40,272 bases of DNA from Finegoldia magna (lineage in GTDB: Bacteria; Bacillota; Clostridia; Tissierellales; Peptoniphilaceae). The translations under genes and the position numbers were made by a program. Shown piece by piece: positions 15,862 to 24,454 of this stretch (the stretch's first letter is position 1; each line of letters opens with the position of its first letter). Under the pieces are notes generated by a model that ran no database searches, had not been told where the DNA came from, and was given only the letters and a program-made list of their open reading frames with translations. The stretch lies in NCBI RefSeq assembly GCF_003182075.1, contig NZ_QGTH01000020.1, forward strand, positions 1 through 40,272, read 5' to 3'.

Positions 15862-15873
15862 AGGGGGTGAAAT

Positions 15874-16071
15874 ATGATTACTGTAAATTCTGTCAAATAT
15901 CCATTCGAAGAAAATTCTTCTTTGAGAAAAGTTCTTGAAGATTTGAACTTCAATGTGGAGTTGACGGTTTGCGAAGTGAACAAAAACCTCGTCAAAAAAA
16001 TCGACTACGATAATTTTATCTTGACAGATAATGATGAAATCGAGGTGTTTTCATTTGTTGGAGGAGGTTAA
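15874..16071 (+). CDS. thiS: Sulfur carrier protein ThiS
   Basis: 65 residues of beta-grasp fold ending FSFVGGG. The C-terminal diglycine is adenylated by ThiF and converted to the thiocarboxylate that donates sulfur to the thiazole. RBS AGGGGGTGA. The GGA GGA GGT codons for the terminal glycines also form the Shine-Dalgarno sequence of thiF, which starts 1 bp after the stop codon. Confidence 0.93.
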   Translation: MITVNSVKYPFEENSSLRKVLEDLNFNVELTVCEVNKNLVKKIDYDNFILTDNDEIEVFSFVGGG

Positions 16072-16072
16072 A

Positions 16073-16669
16073 ATGCAAGATTATTTCAAAAGACAACTTC
16101 CCGAACACACAGATATTTTCAGAAATTCCAAAATTCTAATCCTTGGCTGTGGAGGTTTGGGGACAAATTTGTGCTTCATGCTCGCAAAATCAGGCATTGG
16201 CACCATCAAAATAGTAGACTACGACACAGTCGAATATTCAAATTTGAACAGACAAATTTACAGGCCAACAGATGTCGGAAAATTCAAGGTCGATGCGTTC
16301 AAAGAAATTTGCGATGAGTTCTTGCCATTTGCAAATATAACTTGTGAAAATATCAAAATCGACTCAAAAAACGTGGATAGTTTGACCGAAGGCTACGATA
16401 TCGTACTGGAAGCGTTGGATGATGAGTACGCAAAATCATTGGTGCTGGAACATTTTATCGCAACCGACAAGAAGCTAATATCGGTGTCTGGAATTGGCGG
16501 CGTGAAAAAATTAGATATGAAAATTAAAAAAATGAACAACATTGTAGTTTGTGGGGATTTCGAAACGAAAACAGACATCGGCTTGTACTATCCAAACGTG
16601 ATGATGGCGGCAAGCGCACAAGCTATAATCGCACTTAATTGGTTATTGGAGGAAAATAATGGAAGATAA
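16073..16669 (+). CDS. thiF: ThiS adenylyltransferase ThiF (short, family-2 type)
   Basis: 198 residues of the E1/MoeB/ThiF fold: [15 protein letters not shown] nucleotide-binding loop, then [20 protein letters not shown] with the conserved Asn-Arg and Gln, and a final [17 protein letters not shown]. It is shorter than E. coli ThiF (about 250) and lacks the two CxxC zinc pairs, consistent with the short clostridial ThiF family. The start at 16073 follows the GGAGGAGG overlap with thiS. It overlaps thiG by 11 bp. Confidence 0.92.
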   Translation: MQDYFKRQLPEHTDIFRNSKILILGCGGLGTNLCFMLAKSGIGTIKIVDYDTVEYSNLNRQIYRPTDVGKFKVDAFKEICDEFLPFANITCENIKIDSKNVDSLTEGYDIVLEALDDEYAKSLVLEHFIATDKKLISVSGIGGVKKLDMKIKKMNNIVVCGDFETKTDIGLYYPNVMMAASAQAIIALNWLLEENNGR

Positions 16670-17423
16670 ATTGATTTTGGGTGGCAAATCTTTTGACTCA
16701 AGATTTATACTTGGATCTGGAAAATACGATCCCAACCTTATTAAAGCTTGCGTGGAATCTGCAGGCTGTGAGATGATTACTGTGGCACTTAGACGTGCAA
16801 ATACAGACGATACTAAAAATATTTTGAACTTTATCCCAGAAAATGTGACGATAATTCCGAACACTTCTGGAGCGAGAAACGCAGACGAAGCTATTAGAAT
16901 TGCAAGACTTGCGCGAGAAATGGGCTGCGGCAATTTCGTGAAAATAGAAATTATGCGTGACAGCAAATATTTGCTACCAGACAACGTAGAAACGTTGAAA
17001 GCTACGAAAGTTTTGGCTGACGAAGGTTTCGTCGTTATGCCATACATGTATCCAGATTTGAACTTCGCTAGAGATTTGAAAGAAGCTGGTGCAAGTTGCA
17101 TCATGCCATTGGGTTCTCCGATTGGATCCAACAAGGGACTTGCAACGAGAGATTTCATCCAAATCATCATCAACGAAATTGATTTGCCAGTGATTGTTGA
17201 TGCAGGAATCGGCAAACCATCACAAGCGTGTGAATCTATGGAAATGGGCGCAAGTGCAATCATGGCGAACACAGCCATCGCTACAAGTGGCGACATCAAC
17301 AAAATGGCAGAAGCTTTCGCACTAGCAATCAAAGCAGGAAGACTAGCTCACATCGCAAAACCGGGCAGAGTTTTGGAAACGGGTGCTGACCCTTCATCTC
17401 CACTCAGAGATTTCTTTAAGTAG
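16659..17423 (+). CDS. thiG: Thiazole synthase ThiG
   Basis: 254 residues, TIM barrel. [18 protein letters not shown] carries the lysine that forms the Schiff base with 1-deoxyxylulose 5-phosphate. [29 protein letters not shown] and AIMANTAIA are typical of the family and line the phosphate site. It joins DXP, dehydroglycine (from ThiH) and ThiS-thiocarboxylate to make the thiazole phosphate. RBS GGAGG overlaps the end of thiF. Confidence 0.97.
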   Translation: MEDKLILGGKSFDSRFILGSGKYDPNLIKACVESAGCEMITVALRRANTDDTKNILNFIPENVTIIPNTSGARNADEAIRIARLAREMGCGNFVKIEIMRDSKYLLPDNVETLKATKVLADEGFVVMPYMYPDLNFARDLKEAGASCIMPLGSPIGSNKGLATRDFIQIIINEIDLPVIVDAGIGKPSQACESMEMGASAIMANTAIATSGDINKMAEAFALAIKAGRLAHIAKPGRVLETGADPSSPLRDFFK

Positions 17424-17430
17424 GCGACAA

Positions 17431-18585
17431 ATGGAAGAATTCAAATATTTTAACAATATGCAAGACATTCACTCGGACATTTACGATAAAATTTCCGAAA
17501 AATTATCTGAGGTAAAATCTGTAAATGTAACGGCTAATGATGTCAGAAGAACTTTGGGTAAAATAAAAAACAACGAAGCATTGGACCATTTTGATTATTA
17601 CAATATGTTGAGTGATGCTGCGATTGATTTTATAGAAGAATTGGGAGAAATCTCACAAAAACTAAGACTACAATATTTTGGAAACAACGTGTATTTGTTC
17701 AGCCCTCTTTACATCGCAAATTACTGCGAAAACAGCTGCAAGTACTGTGGATTTAGAGCGAAATCAGATATCGTCCGTGCGAAACTTACCATGGATGAAA
17801 TAGAATCTGAAATGAAACAAATGAGACGCGAAAAAATCGAAGACGTTTTGATTCTAACAGGAGAATCGCAAAAATACTCCTCGGTAGATTATATATGTGA
17901 CGCAGTAAAATTGGCTAAGAAATATTTCCGTGTAGTTGGAGTTGAAGTGTATCCTACAAATGTCGAAGATTACAAGAAACTTCACGAAGCAGGTTGCGAT
18001 TTCGTCACAGCTTTCCAAGAAACATACAACCCCACAAATTACAAATTCTATCACCCAACAGGACACAAATCTTGCTTTCCTTATCGATTGGACACACAAG
18101 AACGCGCAATTATGGGAGGAATTCGAGGCGTAGGATTCGGGGCATTGTTCGGACTTTCCGATGGAATTGAAGACTGTTTTTGTTTGGGAATGCACGCAAA
18201 TTTACTGCAAAAAAAATACCCACACGCAGAAATCAGCATATCATTTCCACGAATCAGACCAACAAAAAACGAAGAAGATTTGAACATAAAAGAAGTTCCT
18301 GAGACAAAATTGATGCAATTTATAATCGCAACCAGAATCTTCTTGCCATTCGCGCAAATCACAATCTCAACCAGAGAATCTAACGAGTTTCGTAACTTGT
18401 CGTTGTTGATGGGAGCTACCAAAATCTCCGCAAGCGTGGACACAGGAATAGGAAGACGTAACGATGAAAAAGATAAAGGCGACGAACAATTTTTGATCAA
18501 CGACACAAGAACAGTCGACCAAGTAGAACGCGACTTGGCAAAGTACAATTTGTATCCTGTGTATAGCGACTATATTGATGTATAA
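17431..18585 (+). CDS. thiH: 2-iminoacetate synthase ThiH (radical SAM)
   Basis: 384 residues. The cluster motif is CENSCKYCGF (CxxxCxxC), followed by the BATS-domain C-terminal region with SISFPRIRP. It cleaves tyrosine to p-cresol and dehydroglycine. Use of ThiH rather than the oxygen-dependent ThiO fits an anaerobe. The start at 17431 is preceded by AAGTAGG, a weak RBS consistent with coupling to thiG 7 bp upstream; an upstream in-frame ATG at 17383 lies inside thiG. The last 74 codons are duplicated in broken form at 20286-20507. Confidence 0.96.
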   Translation: MEEFKYFNNMQDIHSDIYDKISEKLSEVKSVNVTANDVRRTLGKIKNNEALDHFDYYNMLSDAAIDFIEELGEISQKLRLQYFGNNVYLFSPLYIANYCENSCKYCGFRAKSDIVRAKLTMDEIESEMKQMRREKIEDVLILTGESQKYSSVDYICDAVKLAKKYFRVVGVEVYPTNVEDYKKLHEAGCDFVTAFQETYNPTNYKFYHPTGHKSCFPYRLDTQERAIMGGIRGVGFGALFGLSDGIEDCFCLGMHANLLQKKYPHAEISISFPRIRPTKNEEDLNIKEVPETKLMQFIIATRIFLPFAQITISTRESNEFRNLSLLMGATKISASVDTGIGRRNDEKDKGDEQFLINDTRTVDQVERDLAKYNLYPVYSDYIDV

Positions 18586-18603
18586 AATTTTATATCTTAT
18601 CAT

Positions 18604-18629
18604 AAGCCCACATTGGTGGGCTTTTTTTT
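18604..18629 (+). terminator. Terminator of the thi operon
   Basis: Perfect stem AAGCCCAC/GTGGGCTT with a 4-base loop followed by a T-run. Confidence 0.92.
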
Positions 18630-18660
18630 ATATCTATATGAAATTACATCATTCTCAAAC
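18625..18660 (-). CRISPR. Degenerate orphan CRISPR-like repeat
   Basis: The last 27 bases (18634-18660) are identical to the corresponding part of the full repeat unit at 18952-18987. The first nine have decayed or been replaced by the T-run of the thi terminator. No second unit lies at a spacer-sized distance. Confidence 0.55.
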
Positions 18661-18667
18661 CAGTTGA

Positions 18668-18805
18668 ATGCATAAGCATAAAAAAAGTAATAAAAAATCA
18701 AGCTTAAAAAACGACAATATAATTAATCTAATAACTGCCATTATTGGATTAATAGCCGTAATTCTAAGCTTGATTAATGAATTACTGGAATTGAGATTTT
18801 TATAG
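18668..18805 (+). CDS. Possible 45-residue hydrophobic peptide
   Basis: Begins MHKHKKSNKKSSLKNDNIIN, then LITAIIGLIAVILSLINELL and a short tail. A lysine-rich N-terminus precedes one membrane-spanning helix, a plan shared by many type I toxins and small membrane peptides. No good Shine-Dalgarno sequence precedes the ATG. The coding sequence contains nested inverted repeats (18696-18706 with 18765-18775, and 18725-18734 with 18741-18750) that would fold the mRNA. It may equally be a structured RNA with no product. Confidence 0.35.
   Translation: MHKHKKSNKKSSLKNDNIINLITAIIGLIAVILSLINELLELRFL
18696..18775. repeat. Nested inverted repeats
   Basis: AATCAAGCTTA (18696-18706) pairs perfectly with TAAGCTTGATT (18765-18775). 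Inside, AATCTAATAA (18725-18734) pairs with TTATTGGATT (18741-18750) with a single G-U position. This gives a long two-part stem-loop with no T-run. Confidence 0.8.
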
Positions 18806-18951
18806 CCTCTCTTCCCTTTAACTTATAAAAATTATACTATAAAGTGGGTCAATAAGCAAATGTGTAAAAAAGAATGGAAAGCAACATAAGAGAAGCAAAA
18901 AACTGATACCAAGTGAAAAATGCAAATAATGACAAAAAACTGAACGAAATC

Positions 18952-18987
18952 GTTTAATACCTATATGAAATTACATCATTCTCAAAC
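18952..18987 (-). CRISPR. Single orphan type II-like CRISPR repeat
   Basis: A 36-bp unit that on the minus strand begins GTTTGAGAATGATGTAATTT and ends AGGTATTAAAC. It has the GTTT...AAAC ends, length and AT-rich body of type II-A repeats, and resembles what I recall for the F. magna Cas9 locus (from memory, unverified). No array and no cas genes lie in the window. The rest of the 18630-19055 interval has no other gene I can support. Confidence 0.6.
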
Positions 18988-19055
18988 TTATAAGTTCAAT
19001 CTATTTATTGACATTAATATCATTTGTTTATTTCCATTTTAATCTTCCTTGCAAT

Positions 19056-19085
19056 AAAAAAGAAGTAGATTTTTTCTCTACTTCT
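19056..19085 (-). terminator. Terminator of the DUF1016 gene
   Basis: Perfect 9-bp stem AGAAGTAGA/TCTACTTCT; on the minus strand it is followed by TTTTTT. Confidence 0.85.
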
Positions 19086-19097
19086 CCAATTTATATT

Positions 19098-20129
19098 TTA
19101 TTTTTCCTTGTACTTTTCTATTACTTTTTCAACTTGTTCTTCAAGCTCTTTTCTATTTGGGATATATAGGGTGTATTTTGATGCGAATATTTTATTTGAT
19201 AAGTTTCCTAATGCGTATTCTGCTTGCACCCCGTCCTTATCTGTACACAATATTATTCCTATCGGTTCATTGTCCATCTCATCATTAACTTCTGATTTAT
19301 AATAATTGAGATACATATTGATTTGACCTACTGCTTCTGGCATGAGCTTGCTCGTTTTTAGTTCGATTAAAACATAAGACCTTAAAATCTTATTGTAAAA
19401 TACCATGTCCACATAATAATGAGTGTTGCCTAGGGTTACTCTTTGCTGGCTACCTACATACATAAAACCCTTACCAAGTTCAAGCAAGAATTTTTCGATA
19501 TGGTCTATAAGCGCTTTTTCCAAATCACTTTCCATCATTGGTTTTTCTTCTGGCAATCCTAAAAATTCAAAAACATAAGGGTCTTTTACGAGGTCAGATG
19601 CCTTATTTATTTCATTGCCCTTTAAGGCTAGGTCTAGGACTTTTTCTTTGTTCTCTTCTCCTGATGATAAGAGCAACCTTCCAAAAAGCGATGTTTTAAT
19701 TTGTCTTTTAAGTTCTCTTACTGACCAATTTGCGTTGATACTTTCTTTTTCATAAAAACTTCTTTTTTTCTCATCGCTAATGGATAAAAGTTCACAATAA
19801 TGTGACCAGGTCAATTTAACAGACACTGTCTGTTGAATTTCATATTCTTGAAAAAATCTCCTCATAAATTGCAAGTTTGATACTGAAAATCCTCGCCCAA
19901 ACTCTTTAGTTAATCTCTTAGATAAATCTTTAAGCAATTCTCTCCCATACTCTGCTCTTTCTGAATGTCCTTGCTCATCTTCTACAATGATACGTCCAAT
20001 CTCCCAGTAAGTTTGCACCAAAATATTATTGACTTCTCTTGCAACTTCATTTCTTGCCTTATCCATTAATGTTTTTATACTATTAAAAACATCATCATGA
20101 ACTCTATCTATATTGTTTTCGTTATTCAT
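19098..20129 (-). CDS. DUF1016/YhcG-family PDDEXK nuclease
   Basis: 343 residues. The N-terminal YhcG domain has LVQTYWEIGRIIVEDEQ, then GRELLKDLSKRLTKEFGRGF and LQFMRRFFQEY. The C-terminal PDDEXK nuclease core has YYVDMVFYNKILRSYVLIELKTSKL, with D...ELK catalytic residues. GIILCTDKD is also typical. The start at 20129 has GAGGTG 6 bp upstream. The family is found with type I restriction genes and in mobile defence regions. Here it lies with no hsd gene, between the intact thiH and a broken thiH copy. Confidence 0.9.
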   Translation of the reverse strand: MNNENNIDRVHDDVFNSIKTLMDKARNEVAREVNNILVQTYWEIGRIIVEDEQGHSERAEYGRELLKDLSKRLTKEFGRGFSVSNLQFMRRFFQEYEIQQTVSVKLTWSHYCELLSISDEKKRSFYEKESINANWSVRELKRQIKTSLFGRLLLSSGEENKEKVLDLALKGNEINKASDLVKDPYVFEFLGLPEEKPMMESDLEKALIDHIEKFLLELGKGFMYVGSQQRVTLGNTHYYVDMVFYNKILRSYVLIELKTSKLMPEAVGQINMYLNYYKSEVNDEMDNEPIGIILCTDKDGVQAEYALGNLSNKIFASKYTLYIPNRKELEEQVEKVIEKYKEK

Positions 20130-20163
20130 ACAAAGCACCTCTTTGACCTCTTAATTGCTATAA

Positions 20164-20283
20164 TTATATCATAAATATTGTTAAATGATTTTTTATATCA
20201 ACTTCTAAGATTGCGTCTCTTGTTATTAGCCTATAAGTTCTTTCTTTTCTCCTTTTATCATCTAATGATGTTGTTGGCAAACC
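20164..20283 (-). pseudogene. Unassigned C-terminal gene fragment
   Basis: An open minus-strand frame without start codon reads PTTSLDDKRRKERTYRLITR, DAILEVDIKN, then a stop. It runs from the edge of the thiH copy into the DUF1016 upstream region and looks like the tail of a gene cut at 20283. I cannot name the family. Position suggests a former partner of the DUF1016 gene. Confidence 0.4.
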
Positions 20284-20285
20284 AT

Positions 20286-20507
20286 AATCTCAACCAGAGA
20301 ATCCAACGAATTTCGTAACTTGTCACCTTAATGGGAGCTACCAAAATCTCTGCAAGTGTAGACACAGGAATTGGAAGACGTAATGATGAAAAAGATAAAG
20401 TCGACGAACAATTCTTAATCAACGACACACGAATAGTCGACCAAGTAGAACGTTATTTGACGAAGTACAACTTGTATCCTGTGTATGGCGACTACATTGA
20501 TGTGTAG
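20286..20507 (+). pseudogene. Broken copy of the thiH 3' end
   Basis: Matches 18363-18585 with a one-base deletion near 20325 (CACCTTAATGGG versus CGTTGTTGATGGG) that shifts the frame, plus scattered substitutions. Codons for ISASVDTGIGRRNDEKDK and the C-terminal DYIDV remain recognisable. Same orientation as thiH, with no start or RBS. The copy ends at the stop codon, and what follows (a different terminator) is not shared with the intact locus. Confidence 0.95.
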
Positions 20508-20512
20508 AATTT

Positions 20513-20547
20513 AAAACCAGCGTTTTATAAAATAACGCTGGTTTTTG
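20513..20547. terminator. Bidirectional terminator between the thiH copy and the surface-protein gene
   Basis: Perfect 12-bp stem AAAACCAGCGTT/AACGCTGGTTTT with a 9-base loop. T-rich on both sides, so it can stop plus-strand reading from the thiH copy and minus-strand reading of the surface-protein gene (stop at 20550). Confidence 0.85.
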
Positions 20548-20549
20548 AT

Positions 20550-23500
20550 TTATTTATTAAGTTGTTCTTCAATATTATTAGATATTGATTTTTCTCCACC
20601 TATTATAGTTATTATTGATTCGTTTTTTGTCAGATATTCTTTAATTTCTGATGATAACTCATCTTTAGCACTTAATACTAATACCGCATTTTCTTTATCT
20701 GCATATGGAGACGCCACTAAACTATCTGCAAAGTTTTCTCCACTTGCTATTATAAATTTATCTGTTTTGTTCATCAATTTAGCGATCTTAAAACTTGTTT
20801 CGTAGCGATTTTCTCCTGAAATTCTCTCTACTTTTGATTTAGTGACAGATTTTATAGTATTAAAAGTTTTATTTGAGATTGATTTTTCTCCTCCAGCTAC
20901 GTTTATCTTTTCTAAGTTTAATTTATTTAATGTTTTCATACTTTCAGAATCAATCGTGTCTTTTGCTACAAGTAATATTGGTGTGTTATCTCGGTTAGAT
21001 AAATTAGTTATTGCCAATGCATCTGCAAAATTTTCTCCACTTGCTATTTGTAATTGCTTAGAATTTGACTTATGGATAACTTTTTCTGCAATTTTTAAGC
21101 TCGTCTTATATCTATCTTTACCAGCTATTCTAGTTACAGAATATTTATTATTCTTTAACTTGTCTAATACTTCTACTTTAATAGAATTTTCTCCGCCTAT
21201 TATAATAATATTCTTAGCTTTTAGCCTTTTAATTTCATTTAATGTATCTTTTGAAATTTCATCTTTGTATGTGTATAATATAGCTGCTCTTTCAGTTTTA
21301 GCTAAAGGAGATGCTGAAATTATGTCAGAAAAAGTTTCTCTATTAGCTATAATAACTGTATCCGTGCCATTAGGATAAGTTTTTTTAGATACTTCTATGG
21401 CAGTTAATTCTCTATTTTGTCCAGATATTCTATAGATTTTTTTCATTGATTTAGAGTTTGAACTTTCTAACTTAGGATAACCTCCCTTTAATTCCCATTT
21501 TTCTAATTTTATATTGTTTTTATTATCAGCTTTAACAAAATCAAGTGCTTTTCTAAAACTTTCTGATGATAAATTTGTATTTAATTTTTTCACAAAATCT
21601 AAATCATTCAACTTGTCGATATCCTTTGCATTTTCAACTATAGAGTCATTCACTACAACTCCAAATCCATTTTTTGTTTTTTTAGATTTTCCGGTTACTT
21701 TTACTACTGAATTCTTATTGTAAAAATTATTTAAGTTTTTTCCTGTTCCTGTAGATCTTCCTGCTAGTTCACCAACATCTGTTGTAGGAGAAGTTGAATT
21801 TAGGTTTACACTAGAGTAATTGTTGAAAATAACGCCTGATTGGTATCCGCATAACCCTCCTATGGATACTTTGTTTAATAAGCTATCTGCTGTTATATCT
21901 CCTTTTGAATAGCTGTTGAATAGTGCTCCAAAAGCATTAATTCCAACAAGTCCTCCTGCATAAATATCTTTTGATTCTCCTTTTGCATCAATTTGAATTT
22001 CTGCAGCTGAGTTTATTATACTAGACTTCAATGATTGCCCTGCAATTGCTCCTATATATTGTTGCGTCCTCATAGATTTTGAATGTATTTTTCCGTTAAC
22101 ATTTACATTATCAATAAAAGCGCCATTTTGTATTCCACCTGCAACAGCTGCGACAAATACTCTATCTTCAGATAAAATTGTATTATATATTTCAAAATTT
22201 TTAATGTTTAAATTATAAACCCTTCCTCCATCTATTACTGCAAAAAGAGCCGCAAATCTGTATTGGCGAGGTGTTTTTTCTGAACCAAGCTTCATATTTG
22301 AAATAGTATGATTGTTACCGTTAAAATCCCCTTTAAAAGGGTGTTTGCCTTGAGAGCCTACCACTATCCATTCTTTTGTAAGTTTAATATCTCTATTTAA
22401 TTTTACGTATTTATCAGCATAGTTTTCCTCTTCGTTAACTGATCTAGCAAAATCCAGAAATTGATTTTCAGTATCTATTATAAATGGATCGTTTTTAGTT
22501 CCTTTACCTTTTTCAAATATATTATAATTTAGCTTTGAATAGTCTGTTATATCATTTATTTTTGATTTTTCTACTGCTTTTAATAAAGCTTCTTTTAATT
22601 TATTGTTTTTGATATCAGATATTTTATCTATTTTATTAATTATTTTATCAATTTCTTCTTTTGTAACTCTTCCTTCAAGAGTCATAATGTCTACAATATC
22701 ACCTTTTTTATCGAATTTAACTTTTACAACTAAGGATTTATCCTTACTTCTTCCGTAAAAATCACCTTCATTTACTCCTTCTTTAGAATTCATTTGAAGT
22801 TGTTTTATAAGGTTTTCTGTATTTGTATCATAAACTACCGATGTCTTTTTGTCAGAAAAAACAGGAAAATCTGATGAGTTTGTCCATTCGAAAATATTTT
22901 CAGCTAGATTTTCATCTTTTTTCCAGTAATCTTTTGAACGGCTTCCTTTTTTTAAATTGATTCTAGATTTCTTAAGATTGGAATTTAGTATATTAGCCAG
23001 ACTACTCGATATTTCTGACTTTGTCATTCCCTTTAAATCCATACTAATACAACCTTCATATGCCATTCCTTCGTCGCTTACACCACTACCTTTAACCATC
23101 CATCCAATAGGAACAGAAGGTTTTATAATATTTTTATTATTAGTAGCATTATCAGTAATTAGGACAGAATCCTTATCATAATAGCTTTGGAAAGTTGATC
23201 CAATTCCAGTTACCCATCCTGTTATCGCTCCAATAAAACCAGTGTAACAATCGCTAATGATATCATTTGTAGAATAGCAGTTTGAAATAGTTCCCGCATT
23301 TACTCCACAAATTCCACCTAAAGCAGTACTTCCTTCTTTTGTAACTCTATTTGCATTTGCTGATATATTACCTTTAGAATAGCAATTAAAAATAAGACCC
23401 CTATTAGAAAGAGCCATGATTCCTCCACCTTCGGCAAGCCCTCCATCAGATTCTACTCTTATATCAATATCGCTTTTTGAATTTACTATTTTTTGTCTAA

Positions 23501-24284
23501 TTCCATTTGAAATAACTCCCCCTACAAAAATATTTGTTTTTGGATGAGTAGTTTTACCAATTAATTTACCAGTAACTTCTATGTTATTAATAGTTGAACC
23601 ATTAGCATATCCTGCTAATGCGCCAACATAAAGCGCACTGTCTGATATTAAATTAAAATCAACGTCTATTTTTAAATTTTCTATGTAGCTATTAGCTCCT
23701 AGCACTCCAAATAATCCATAAAAAACAATTTTTTTATCTTTTTCTGATGGATCTTTGTGCAAATTATCTTCGCTTCCAATTTTTAATCCATTTATTGTAT
23801 GATTTTTACCATCAAAATGACCATTAAAAGCGTATTCTCCCAATCCTACAGGAACCCAATCATTATTTAATTCAATGTCACTAGAAAGCTCAACGTACTT
23901 CCCTTTGTAATCTTGTGTTTTTGATAAACTATAGGCAAATTTTATAAGCTGATCTGTATCATTAATTGTATAAGGATCTTTTTTCGTTCCTTTTTGTCCT
24001 TTAAATAATTCATCTACAGTTATTGTTTTTTCATTAGCATTTTCTGTATGGTTGTCTTCATGTGTAGATGGATTTTCATTTTCATCCTGCGGCTTGTCTT
24101 CCTTATTAGTAGAGTTTGAAACAGCATCTGGTTTGTTTTTAGTTGTTTTCTCATTCAAATTCTGCTCAAACTTACTCTTACTAAAGTCAACTTCGTTATT
24201 TGCTAAACTCTCAAGAGGAATCATACTTGTCGTAATAATTCCCGCAAGAAATAGCGCCATTATTTTTTTCTTATCTAATTTCAT
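20550..24284 (-). CDS. Large secreted surface protein with GLUG-like repeats and three CWB2 cell-wall-binding repeats
   Basis: 1244 residues. A signal peptide (MKLDKKKIMALFLAGIITTS, probable cleavage after SLA) is followed by a low-complexity acidic linker. Two large homologous beta-rich modules come next, each starting G-T-K-x-D-P(Y/F) and containing FNGHFDGKNHTINGLK or FKGDFNGNNHTISNMK, and GLUG-like motifs such as GGICGVNAGTISNCYS. The last 300 residues are three CWB2 repeats (ISGQNR, IAGKDRYKT, ISGENRYET; each ends in a GGE(N/K)SI segment), which anchor proteins non-covalently to the cell wall. The start at 24284 has AAAGGAG upstream. Likely an adhesin or surface-layer component. The promoter carries a Fur-like operator, so expression is probably metal-dependent. 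Confidence 0.92.
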   Translation of the reverse strand: MKLDKKKIMALFLAGIITTSMIPLESLANNEVDFSKSKFEQNLNEKTTKNKPDAVSNSTNKEDKPQDENENPSTHEDNHTENANEKTITVDELFKGQKGTKKDPYTINDTDQLIKFAYSLSKTQDYKGKYVELSSDIELNNDWVPVGLGEYAFNGHFDGKNHTINGLKIGSEDNLHKDPSEKDKKIVFYGLFGVLGANSYIENLKIDVDFNLISDSALYVGALAGYANGSTINNIEVTGKLIGKTTHPKTNIFVGGVISNGIRQKIVNSKSDIDIRVESDGGLAEGGGIMALSNRGLIFNCYSKGNISANANRVTKEGSTALGGICGVNAGTISNCYSTNDIISDCYTGFIGAITGWVTGIGSTFQSYYDKDSVLITDNATNNKNIIKPSVPIGWMVKGSGVSDEGMAYEGCISMDLKGMTKSEISSSLANILNSNLKKSRINLKKGSRSKDYWKKDENLAENIFEWTNSSDFPVFSDKKTSVVYDTNTENLIKQLQMNSKEGVNEGDFYGRSKDKSLVVKVKFDKKGDIVDIMTLEGRVTKEEIDKIINKIDKISDIKNNKLKEALLKAVEKSKINDITDYSKLNYNIFEKGKGTKNDPFIIDTENQFLDFARSVNEEENYADKYVKLNRDIKLTKEWIVVGSQGKHPFKGDFNGNNHTISNMKLGSEKTPRQYRFAALFAVIDGGRVYNLNIKNFEIYNTILSEDRVFVAAVAGGIQNGAFIDNVNVNGKIHSKSMRTQQYIGAIAGQSLKSSIINSAAEIQIDAKGESKDIYAGGLVGINAFGALFNSYSKGDITADSLLNKVSIGGLCGYQSGVIFNNYSSVNLNSTSPTTDVGELAGRSTGTGKNLNNFYNKNSVVKVTGKSKKTKNGFGVVVNDSIVENAKDIDKLNDLDFVKKLNTNLSSESFRKALDFVKADNKNNIKLEKWELKGGYPKLESSNSKSMKKIYRISGQNRELTAIEVSKKTYPNGTDTVIIANRETFSDIISASPLAKTERAAILYTYKDEISKDTLNEIKRLKAKNIIIIGGENSIKVEVLDKLKNNKYSVTRIAGKDRYKTSLKIAEKVIHKSNSKQLQIASGENFADALAITNLSNRDNTPILLVAKDTIDSESMKTLNKLNLEKINVAGGEKSISNKTFNTIKSVTKSKVERISGENRYETSFKIAKLMNKTDKFIIASGENFADSLVASPYADKENAVLVLSAKDELSSEIKEYLTKNESIITIIGGEKSISNNIEEQLNK

Positions 24285-24305
24285 AATTTCTCCTTTCAAA
24301 CAAAA

Positions 24306-24366
24306 AATAATAATCATTATCTTTGATATTGATTATTATTCTACCTCTAAAATTTTTTCTTGTCAA
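24306..24366 (-). promoter_or_regulatory. Promoter and Fur-family operator of the surface-protein gene
   Basis: On the minus strand TTGACA (24366-24361), a 17-bp spacer and TAGAAT (24343-24338). Immediately downstream is the perfect inverted repeat AATAATAATCA/TGATTATTATT (24306-24316 and 24330-24340), containing GATAATGATTATTATT on the minus strand, close to the Fur consensus GATAATGATTATCATTATC. It overlaps the transcription start, the classic position for repression by metal-bound Fur, Zur or PerR. Confidence 0.75.
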
Positions 24367-24425
24367 TTCCATTTAGTGTGATATAAAAAATAAGTTGATT
24401 TTTATTTAATAAACATAATCAGAAA

Positions 24426-24454
24426 TTGACAAATTATACCTTATTCAATACACT
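24426..24454 (+). promoter_or_regulatory. Promoter of the ECF S-component gene
   Basis: TTGACA (24426-24431), 17-bp spacer, TACACT (24449-24454). About 30 bp of leader with no riboswitch-sized structure, which argues against riboswitch control of this vitamin-type transporter. Confidence 0.6.

Noticed and set aside
15793-15870. TPP riboswitch upstream of thiS
   Set aside because: The conserved CTGAGA and related thi-box elements are not found and the leader is too short; only a terminator hairpin is present.
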